DNA of 5,852 nucleotides from Candidatus Thorarchaeota archaeon (lineage in GTDB: Archaea; Asgardarchaeota; Thorarchaeia; Thorarchaeales; Thorarchaeaceae): NCBI GenBank assembly GCA_029856425.1, contig JAHQWZ010000133.1:1-5852 (forward strand), read 5' to 3'. Position numbers and translations under genes: made by a program. This document shows, piece after piece, positions 1 to 4,420 of the stretch. The notes beneath the pieces were generated by a model. The model was not told where the DNA came from. It saw only the letters and a list, made by a program, of their open reading frames with translations, and made no database searches. The first letter of the stretch is position 1. Each line of letters opens with the position of its first letter.

Positions 1-2
1 CA

Positions 3-293
3 TCCATAGCCCTGATGAGTGGCAAACAGGTAGTGGGGTTCGCGTTGGTCAAGCAAACACACGGTCCGAATAATGGACATATCTGGGAACTAGGTGTCCA
101 TCCCGATTTCAAGAGGAAAGGGTATGCTAGGTTGATGCTGGCTGTTGTGAGGGACAGACTGCTGGCGGAGGAAATGAAGACAATCAGTCTGAACTATGAC
201 ATATCTAATGAGCCAGCAACGAGGCTGTATCGAAGTTATAATTTCGAAGAGGAGTGGACGCAAATCGGGTATACCTGGATAGTTGAGGCATGA
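3..293 (+). CDS. GNAT-family N-acetyltransferase, C-terminal part (5' end outside window)
   Basis: The frame is open to the left edge (codons SIAL precede the first internal ATG at 15), so this is the last 96 residues of a longer gene and not a small protein. It shows the C-terminal half of the GCN5-related acetyltransferase fold. A strand ending in WELGVHP leads into the acetyl-CoA pyrophosphate loop KRKGYA (family motif R/Q-x-x-G-x-G/A) and its helix, and then comes the late motif NEPATRLYRSYNF, equivalent to the N..A..LYeklGF motif of the family. Family members move an acetyl group from acetyl-CoA to an amine; the acceptor cannot be read from this fragment. Its TGA (291-293) overlaps an ATG at 290 in the next reading frame, so it is probably co-transcribed with msrB. 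The fold assignment is secure; the substrate is unknown. Confidence 0.85.
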   Translation, partial: SIALMSGKQVVGFALVKQTHGPNNGHIWELGVHPDFKRKGYARLMLAVVRDRLLAEEMKTISLNYDISNEPATRLYRSYNFEEEWTQIGYTWIVEA

Positions 294-352
294 ATAATAT
301 CCCCTTTCGAAGAGGTTTTGTGCATAAATTTACCATCGGTTCCATGGTGGAA

Positions 353-751
353 ATGGTAGAGAAGACAGAAGAAGACTGGAAATTGACCCTCAATCCTGAG
401 CAATTCAAAGTCCTCAGACAGTGCGGAACAGAACCCCCTTTCAGTGGGAAGTATGTGCGTCATAAAGAGAATGGTGTTTATGTATGCGCAGGATGTGGAA
501 ACGAGCTATTCTCGTCAGACACTAAGTTCGAGTCAGGAAGTGGATGGCCCAGTTTCTGGGAGCAACTCTCTGAGGAGAGTGTGGATCTAAAGCCAGACAA
601 CAGCTATGGAATGAGAAGGACAGAAGTGGTCTGCAAGAAATGCGGAGGGCATCTTGGGCATGTCTTTGATGATGGTCCCAACCCCACCGGATTGAGATAT
701 TGCATTAACTCACTCTCGCTAGATTTCAAGAAAAGCGCCTCAGAGGAATGA
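353..751 (+). CDS. msrB: Peptide-methionine (R)-S-oxide reductase, MsrB
   Basis: This cytosolic repair enzyme reduces methionine-R-sulfoxide in proteins. Nearly every family motif is present (132-residue numbering): EKTEEDW near the start, GTEPPFSGKY, the two zinc CxxC pairs (C45/C48 and C94/C97), GWPSF, HLGHVFDDGP and RYCINS with the catalytic Cys117. The resolving-Cys position used in many MsrBs (SGCGWPSF) is Ser63 here, while Cys24 in RQCGTE is present and could be the alternative resolving residue known from some MsrBs. Start choice: the frame opens at ATG 290, which overlaps the GNAT stop, but its first 18-21 residues match nothing in the family. ATG 353 gives a normal N-terminus and follows GGTG (346-349) at a rather short 3-base spacing. 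ATG 344 is a third option. The gene follows the GNAT fragment on the same strand, probably in one transcript. Confidence 0.93.
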   Translation: MVEKTEEDWKLTLNPEQFKVLRQCGTEPPFSGKYVRHKENGVYVCAGCGNELFSSDTKFESGSGWPSFWEQLSEESVDLKPDNSYGMRRTEVVCKKCGGHLGHVFDDGPNPTGLRYCINSLSLDFKKSASEE

Positions 752-772
752 GCGAAGTCCCGACTTGATGAT

Positions 773-779
773 ACTTATA
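773..779 (+). promoter_or_regulatory. TATA-like box of the AAC(3) gene
   Basis: An ACTTATA stretch lies in the 68-base gap after msrB. A transcript starting about 26 bases downstream would begin near 803, leaving a short leader that contains the GGTG at 811. The geometry fits an archaeal promoter, but the box is short and no start site is known. Confidence 0.35.
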
Positions 780-810
780 GGAAACAAGGGATTCAGTCCA
801 TCGGGTGTCT

Positions 811-814
811 GGTG
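811..814 (+). promoter_or_regulatory. Ribosome binding site GGTG, decides the AAC(3) start
   Basis: GGTG lies 5 bases before ATG 820, matching the anti-Shine-Dalgarno end of archaeal 16S rRNA. It falls inside the reading frame that would begin at GTG 805, so that upstream start is unlikely. Confidence 0.6.
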
Positions 815-819
815 GATCT

Positions 820-1647
820 ATGACGCGATGGGAGAAGCAAAAGAAGGTTGTTGATGCAACGATTGCACCTGTCATAAGACAGAGCCTTGTCCAAGACTTG
901 AATCAAATTGGACTTGGTACTGAGGATATCGTAGTTGTCCACAGCTCACTGAGCAGGATAGGATGGGTGGTTGGAGGGCCTGTGACAGTCATCAAAGCTC
1001 TGATGGATGTAGTCACTGAAAGTGGAACTCTAGTGATGCCAACTCACACCTCAGGGAACAGTGAGCCAACTCATTGGGCGGCCCCGCCAGTTCCTGTGGA
1101 TTGGTGGCCCATAATTCGTGCAGAGATGCCAGCCTATAAACCTTCAATTACACCAGCCAACAGTGTGGGTATTATTCCCGAAACGTTTCGTCGGTTCTCC
1201 AATGTTTTTCGCAGTAAGCATCCGCAGGCATCAGTTGCAGCATGGGGAACGCATGCCAAAGAAATCGTGAAGACTCATAGGCTGGAGATGACATTTGGAG
1301 TAGACAGCCCTTGGGACAGGCTATACGACCTCGATTCAAAGGTGCTCCTTATAGGTGTTGATTACAGCTCAAATACTTCGCTCCATCTCGCAGAAGTAAA
1401 GGCTGCCCTTCAGAATCACCCAAGAGAACTACAGGGAGCGGCGGTCTACGAGAAGGGAGAACGTATGTGGAAGTCATGGACAGAGATCCAGTATTACTTC
1501 GAAGATTTCCCGCAGATTGGCCATGCATTTGAGGAGCTAATCGAATATCAACCAGGCACAATAGGCCAGGCTGAGAGTCGTCTGCTCTCAATGAGAGCTC
1601 TTGTGGATTTCGCAGTTAATTGGCTTCATGAGAACAGAAAGTATTAG
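820..1647 (+). CDS. AAC(3)-family (aminoglycoside 3-N-acetyltransferase-like) acetyltransferase
   Basis: A full-length protein (275 residues, the usual family size) of the Antibiotic_NAT fold, unrelated to GNAT. Conserved blocks in order: VVVHSSLSRIGWVVGG (about 38-53), GTLVMPTHTSG (69-79) with the following W and PP, the TPANSVG turn (111-117), RSKHPQAS (131-138) with the family-conserved His134, GVDSPWDRLYDLDSKVLLIGVD (160-181), and NTSLHLAE (185-192). The family uses acetyl-CoA. Characterised members acetylate the 3-amino group of 2-deoxystreptamine antibiotics, and relatives acetylate other amines. In an archaeon, whose ribosome is a poor aminoglycoside target, a native small-molecule amine is at least as likely a substrate; that is inference. 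ATG 820 is chosen over GTG 805 because of the GGTG at 811. The gene has its own TATA-like box and its stop overlaps the convergent MBL gene by 4 bases. Confidence 0.9.
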   Translation: MTRWEKQKKVVDATIAPVIRQSLVQDLNQIGLGTEDIVVVHSSLSRIGWVVGGPVTVIKALMDVVTESGTLVMPTHTSGNSEPTHWAAPPVPVDWWPIIRAEMPAYKPSITPANSVGIIPETFRRFSNVFRSKHPQASVAAWGTHAKEIVKTHRLEMTFGVDSPWDRLYDLDSKVLLIGVDYSSNTSLHLAEVKAALQNHPRELQGAAVYEKGERMWKSWTEIQYYFEDFPQIGHAFEELIEYQPGTIGQAESRLLSMRALVDFAVNWLHENRKY

Positions 1648-2330
1648 TGAATCCCCTTTTTGTAATTATAGAATGGCCCATCGTGACCGGGAATGATAAA
1701 ATCCGCAATGTCGATTATTCTATGAAATGAGTCCATCAGTTGTGTAAGGTGCTTTTCCATCCGTTGATTGGGAAAGAAAGATTCGGTGTGGTAGTACATC
1801 TTGGACACAATTGAGTCTCCAGCTGCGACAAACACCTTATTCCTGTAATTAATCAAGACGGAGTGATCGTGATCAGAATGCCCAGCAGTATCGATTATGG
1901 ATAGACCAGAGTGCCAATCTTCACCTTCTCTGAGCTTTATTGTTTCATTTTCTGCATTCATTTGGGTCATTCTATTCTTTATGGATCTCGCAGGGCACCC
2001 CGCATAGAAGACTCGAGCTTTTGAGAAGAGGGGAATGTTGAGAAAATGGTCCCCGTGCCAATGAGTGACAAAGATCTCATCAATGTCATCAGGCGTGAGC
2101 TCGTGATACTTGAGTTCTAGAACAAGACGATTTACCCTGGCTTCAGAGGGTTCCCAAGCAGTGTCTATCAAGATGTGCATACCATCGGTCTTGACTAGAG
2201 TCACGGTGGCAAGACTATAGGTTCTAAGGAACTGCTCCCAGCCTCGATGTTCCTCATCATCGTATTGAAGATTCCAGGCTTCAGGGTCTCTCAATGTTGT
2301 TCCAGACCTGATTATCGTGATATCATCCAC
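1644..2330 (-). CDS. MBL-fold metallo-hydrolase with complete metal site
   Basis: A 228-residue single-domain metallo-beta-lactamase-fold protein, predicted soluble. All ligands of a two-metal site are visible: the HWHGDH motif (H90, H92, D94, H95), H151 in TAGHSDHDH, D172 in AAGDS and H216 in PGHD, so it should be an active hydrolase. LIDTAW (about 54-59) and the VFVAAGDS strand are typical of the fold. The substrate is not evident. The layout around THWHGDHFLNIPLF and the GHSDHDHS segment recalls MBLAC1-type or generic thioester/lactone hydrolases more than beta-lactamases, but this is a guess. The start is GTG 2330, preceded at 5 bases by GGTG (2336-2339). A TTG at 2342 would extend it by 4 residues but lies upstream of that signal. 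The gene lies 84 bases after the KARI-like gene on the same strand, without a convincing TATA box, so read-through is possible. Confidence 0.88.
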   Translation of the reverse strand: MDDITIIRSGTTLRDPEAWNLQYDDEEHRGWEQFLRTYSLATVTLVKTDGMHILIDTAWEPSEARVNRLVLELKYHELTPDDIDEIFVTHWHGDHFLNIPLFSKARVFYAGCPARSIKNRMTQMNAENETIKLREGEDWHSGLSIIDTAGHSDHDHSVLINYRNKVFVAAGDSIVSKMYYHTESFFPNQRMEKHLTQLMDSFHRIIDIADFIIPGHDGPFYNYKKGIH

Positions 2331-2335
2331 TGTAT

Positions 2336-2339
2336 CACC
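2336..2339 (-). promoter_or_regulatory. Ribosome binding site GGTG(AT), decides the MBL start
   Basis: On the minus strand GGTGAT precedes the GTG at 2330 with 5 bases between GGTG and the start codon, the same spacing seen for the AAC(3) gene. Confidence 0.55.
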
Positions 2340-2350
2340 CAATACTCAAC

Positions 2351-2360
2351 ACCAATTGGT
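2351..2360. promoter_or_regulatory. Perfect 10-base palindrome ACCAATTGGT upstream of the MBL gene
   Basis: The site is fully self-complementary and lies 20 bases before the inferred MBL start, in the gap after the KARI-like gene. It could be a binding site for a dimeric regulator at the MBL promoter. There is no second copy in the window to back this up. Confidence 0.25.
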
Positions 2361-2365
2361 AGTAG

Positions 2366-2380
2366 AAGGCATGCTGCCTT
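2366..2380 (-). other. Small hairpin between the KARI-like and MBL genes
   Basis: AAGGCA-TGC-TGCCTT forms a perfect 6-bp stem with a 3-base loop, 35 bases downstream of the KARI-like stop. No T-rich tract follows on the minus strand, so it is not a convincing terminator. It could mark an RNA processing site or be chance. Confidence 0.25.
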
Positions 2381-2414
2381 TGAAACCTTACTTAGGAGCA
2401 ACTGGTAATCGAGC

Positions 2415-3479
2415 TCATGCGTCTTCTCTATATCGGAGTCTCTCCCTGACTTCCTTGTCTAAGACCACAATGGGTACATCCTGCGCCATCTTCTTCATAT
2501 CTTCTAGAATCTCCAGATCGAGCTCATATTCTTTGGCAAACTCTTCAGCGAACGAACCGTCTTGAATCTCGCCAAGTGACTTTTGCATCAGTTCACGGAG
2601 TTCTGGATTGGCATAGCGAATCCCCCTAGACATGCTGCCGTACTGACTGGTTGGAGAATGGAGCTCCAATTGCTTTAGAGTCCCCAGCTTGGCAATCTTT
2701 TCCAATGTGTATGCTAATTCCCCAGACATGTAGATCTCCACCAATACAGCTTCCGGAGGATAACCAGCTTCCACAGCTACATCCACTGCAGTTGTGAGAA
2801 CTTGGCCAAATGCTGGGCCGAAGCACTGCTCATTGAAGAGATCGAGTTCTGCCTCTTGCCTAAACGTTACCTCAAGAAGTGCTCCGCCTGGTTTTGTGGC
2901 TCCAATGCCCTTTGAGATAGCTAGCGCATACTGCTTTGCCATTCCGGAAATGTCAACGTGAACTCCAATGAAGACATAGAAACCACGGTTCTTCACATAG
3001 GCATCTCTTACACCAGCACCTATCATTCTAGGAGCTACCAGGATTGTATCAAAGTCGTGAGGCAGGACAAGTTGTTCAAATGTGATATTATAACCTGATG
3101 CGAAACACAATACCTTGCCAGATGTCATTTCAGGGAGGATGCTTTCCTCAAAGACACGGGGTTGGACTTCGTCAGGGATTAGGACCATTACAAAACGGGC
3201 ACGTTTGACAGCGCTTCTAATCTCGTGAACCTCAAATCCATCAGAAACAGCAATATCCCAGTACGCATCACGGATGTTGCCAATAATGACGTCCGTTCCA
3301 GAGTCCCTTAGATTCAGAGCCTGGGCTCGACCTTGGTTTCCATAACCAATGATTGCTATCGTACCATCTAGCAACCCAAGATCAGCATCATCATCAAAAT
3401 AGACAGGAATAACCTGTTTTTCTGGTCTGTCTTCCTTTGCTCCGGACATACGGCTCTTCGATAAATTGTGAGATATCAC
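2415..3479 (-). CDS. Ketol-acid reductoisomerase-like protein with altered active site
   Basis: The full two-domain KARI architecture is visible in 354 residues. The Rossmann domain starts with IAIIGYGNQGRAQALNLRDSG (41-61; dinucleotide loop GYGNQG 45-50) and runs to about 200. The knotted helical domain follows with TFRQEAELDLFNEQ (205-218), EAGYPPE (237-243) and SPTSQYG (275-281). KARI makes dihydroxy-acids for valine, leucine and isoleucine using Mg and NADPH. Retained residues are E209, D213, E217, E248 and S275. The conserved substrate-site His (HGFNI) is Ser128, the conserved Lys (APK) is Arg151, and the ExxxE metal pair is stretched to E248-x5-E254 by two extra residues. The cofactor loop IRDAYWDIA has Asp71 and Tyr73 where KARIs keep 2'-phosphate-binding residues, which hints at NADH. 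I therefore read it as a paralogue with a different substrate and do not call it ilvC. The start is uncertain: GTG 3479 (17 bases after the upstream stop) or ATG 3449; neither has a GGTG signal. Confidence 0.85.
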   Translation of the reverse strand: MISHNLSKSRMSGAKEDRPEKQVIPVYFDDDADLGLLDGTIAIIGYGNQGRAQALNLRDSGTDVIIGNIRDAYWDIAVSDGFEVHEIRSAVKRARFVMVLIPDEVQPRVFEESILPEMTSGKVLCFASGYNITFEQLVLPHDFDTILVAPRMIGAGVRDAYVKNRGFYVFIGVHVDISGMAKQYALAISKGIGATKPGGALLEVTFRQEAELDLFNEQCFGPAFGQVLTTAVDVAVEAGYPPEAVLVEIYMSGELAYTLEKIAKLGTLKQLELHSPTSQYGSMSRGIRYANPELRELMQKSLGEIQDGSFAEEFAKEYELDLEILEDMKKMAQDVPIVVLDKEVRERLRYREDA

Positions 3480-3496
3480 TGTGTCGGAAACGAAGC

Positions 3497-3712
3497 TTAT
3501 GGCTTTGCAAGCGCATCACGTAGACTAGCAATGAATCGCTCTTCATCCTCTGCCAGTCTCTTCTTTACTTCTTTCCATGCGGCTGAACAGTTCTTGTAGT
3601 CCACGCCTACCATCTCGTGAATAGCTATGTCAATGCCACGCTTCTTCTCCGCAGTGACATTAATGCCAAGTTCTTCGAAGATATGACTGATGTGTCGAAA
3701 GTAGCAGGTCAT
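3497..3712 (-). CDS. Conserved small archaeal-type protein, 71 residues, function unknown
   Basis: The protein begins MTCYFRHISHIFEELGI and carries HEMVGVDYKNCSAAWKEVKKRL in its second half, split here by a short linker at about 40. The pattern CYFRH...F...GI.V...K...D..IHE.VGV.YK.C...WK..K resembles a small uncharacterised protein I recall from several archaea, but no function is established to my knowledge. Cys3, His7, His10, His32 and Cys42 could form a metal site; that is inference. It has no membrane segment, and the charged helical C-terminus could pack in a complex. ATG 3712 follows GGTG (3719-3722) at 6 bases, so the upstream GTG 3721 is part of the ribosome site and not the start. 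It lies 17 bases before the GTG start of the KARI-like gene on the same strand, so the two are probably co-transcribed. Confidence 0.75.
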   Translation of the reverse strand: MTCYFRHISHIFEELGINVTAEKKRGIDIAIHEMVGVDYKNCSAAWKEVKKRLAEDEERFIASLRDALAKP

Positions 3713-3718
3713 TGTGTT

Positions 3719-3722
3719 CACC
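3719..3722 (-). promoter_or_regulatory. Ribosome binding site GGTG, decides the start of the 71-residue protein
   Basis: GGTGAACACA precedes ATG 3712 on the minus strand, with 6 bases between GGTG and ATG. The GTG inside this site would otherwise be taken for the start codon. Confidence 0.55.
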
Positions 3723-3743
3723 TTGAACCAAAAGACAAGAAAT

Positions 3744-3778
3744 CCTAGGTCGAAGACTGCTTTGAAGCTTCCCCTAGG
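3744..3778. promoter_or_regulatory. Inverted pair of CCTAGG sites upstream of the 71-residue gene
   Basis: CCTAGG occurs at 3744-3749 and 3773-3778. Inside each lies GAAG or CTTC (3752-3755 and 3769-3771 plus one base), so the segment can fold as an interrupted stem or act as a paired operator. It sits in the 111-base gap between the 54-residue membrane protein and the 71-residue gene, where the promoter of the latter should be. I saw no clear TATA box there. Confidence 0.25.
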
Positions 3779-3823
3779 AATGAAAACAGAGTTGGAAGAG
3801 AGCTCAGACTATCCTCCACACGA

Positions 3824-3988
3824 CTACACGAAGATGTAGGCCAGGATAAGCAGAAGACCATAGAGGATATGTCCAATGACTGCAACAGTCTTTGGTATCT
3901 GAATGTTCTTCCTCACAGCGAATCCCTGAGCCGCCCAGCAAGCCACGATGGATACAACTAGGATCACAGTGAATGGAATCCAATCCAA
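3824..3988 (-). CDS. Small two-helix membrane protein, 54 residues
   Basis: A short gene, easily overlooked, supported by its translation signals. A seven-base GGAGGTG site (3996-4002) inside the end of the upstream gene precedes a TTG at 3988 by 7 bases, and that TTG comes one base after the upstream stop. The protein starts MDWIPFTVILVVSIVA, with a hydrophobic helix at about 5-20, a short basic loop (AVRKNIQIPK, 24-33) and a second helix at about 34-54 (VAVIGHILYGLLLILAYIFV) that runs to the last residue. The positive loop between the two helices suggests both ends face outward and the loop faces the cytoplasm. I do not recognise a family. Tight coupling to the 90-residue membrane protein suggests the two act together, perhaps as a complex. 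The GTG at the eighth codon is a less likely start, having no ribosome site. Confidence 0.7.
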   Translation of the reverse strand: MDWIPFTVILVVSIVACWAAQGFAVRKNIQIPKTVAVIGHILYGLLLILAYIFV

Positions 3989-3989
3989 A

Positions 3990-4262
3990 TCAGCGCACCT
4001 CCATTGCAGTTCTCTTGTTGTTCCTCATTATCGAGAATGGGTATATCGCAAGTACCACTGCAATGTATGCGTCATGAAAGACCAATACCACCGCAAGTGG
4101 AATGACAATACCCAGACCAGCAACTACTTCCTGAGCAATCCAGCATACTATGACTGAAAAGACAAAAAGCATCAGCCAAGTCTTGATGATGCTCCTTCGG
4201 GGCAAATCATCCGGAGCTTCAGTGGTAGTTATCGGACCTTTGAAACCAATTCGTTCAACCAT
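3990..4262 (-). CDS. Small membrane protein with two predicted helices, 90 residues
   Basis: The N-terminus is soluble and mixed-charge (about 1-26, with ERIGFKGP and PDDLPRRS). Two long hydrophobic stretches follow, about 28-46 (WLMLFVFSVIVCWIA) and about 49-75 (AGLGIVIPLAVVLVF, then HDAYIAVVLAIYPF). A basic tail, MRNNKRTAMEVR, ends the protein. No family is recognised. The His-Asp within the second hydrophobic stretch is a polar feature worth noting. The start is ATG 4262, preceded by GGTG (4269-4272) at 6 bases; the GTG at 4271 belongs to that site. The gene is first in a pair with the 54-residue membrane protein and is divergent from the two-unit Lrp-like regulator, which may control it. 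Confidence 0.78.
   Translation of the reverse strand: MVERIGFKGPITTTEAPDDLPRRSIIKTWLMLFVFSVIVCWIAQEVVAGLGIVIPLAVVLVFHDAYIAVVLAIYPFSIMRNNKRTAMEVR
3996..4002 (-). promoter_or_regulatory. Strong ribosome binding site GGAGGTG for the 54-residue membrane protein
   Basis: This is the longest Shine-Dalgarno match in the window. It is embedded in the last codons of the upstream gene (Glu-Val) and lies 7 bases before TTG 3988. It is the main evidence that the short reading frame downstream is translated. Confidence 0.65.
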
Positions 4263-4268
4263 TTCTTT

Positions 4269-4272
4269 CACC
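4269..4272 (-). promoter_or_regulatory. Ribosome binding site GGTG, decides the start of the 90-residue membrane protein
   Basis: GGTGAAAGAA precedes ATG 4262 on the minus strand, with 6 bases between GGTG and ATG. It matches the arrangement at 3719-3722 almost exactly. Confidence 0.55.
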
Positions 4273-4334
4273 TGTAATATGTGTTTCAGGATAGAAATGG
4301 TTCAGAAACTACAAAACAGGTTGGCAATTCTGGA

Positions 4335-4360
4335 CTGATGAAAATGTAGATATTCATCAG
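4335..4360. promoter_or_regulatory. Perfect 8+8 inverted repeat, candidate operator between divergent genes
   Basis: CTGATGAA (4335-4342) and TTCATCAG (4353-4360) are exact reverse complements separated by an AT-rich 10-base spacer. The repeat lies 60 bases before the Lrp-like regulator (TTG 4421) and 72 bases before the membrane-protein pair (ATG 4262), roughly in the middle of a 158-base divergent gap. Lrp-type proteins bind as dimers to such dyads and often regulate their own genes and divergent neighbours, so an operator is plausible. As RNA on either strand it would be a stem-loop without a following T-tract, so a terminator is less likely. Confidence 0.45.
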
Positions 4361-4420
4361 AAAAGATGTGGTTTTTGAAGTCAGGGCTGCATAAAGTAGA
4401 ATGGGTCAAGGTGTAGCAGG

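Noticed and set aside
323..331. ATAAATTTA as a TATA box for a separate msrB transcript
   Set aside because: The spacing of about 26 bases to ATG 353 is tempting, but the stretch lies at the gene junction with no other support, and co-transcription with the GNAT gene explains the layout.
290..352. N-terminal extension of MsrB from ATG 290, which overlaps the GNAT stop as ATGA
   Set aside because: The extra 18-21 residues do not match the family, the GAGG before it is only one base away, and ATG 353 has a GGTG site and a normal MsrB opening. Kept as an alternative only.
3403..3415. Inverted repeat ACAGG-N3-CCTGT within the start of the KARI-like gene
   Set aside because: It lies in coding sequence encoding the conserved opening strand region, so codon content explains it.
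2415..3479. Naming the KARI-like gene ilvC
   Set aside because: The substrate-site His and Lys are replaced and the metal-site spacing is changed, and no branched-chain amino acid genes are nearby.
3468..3479. Near-palindrome GTGA-GATA-TCAC at the KARI-like start codon
   Set aside because: The arms are only four bases and no partner site is seen; chance is likely.
3948..4338. Plus-strand frames 3948-4157 and 4150-4338
   Set aside because: They lie opposite the minus-strand membrane genes, which have clear ribosome sites and typical membrane-protein composition; the plus-strand products look like no family.
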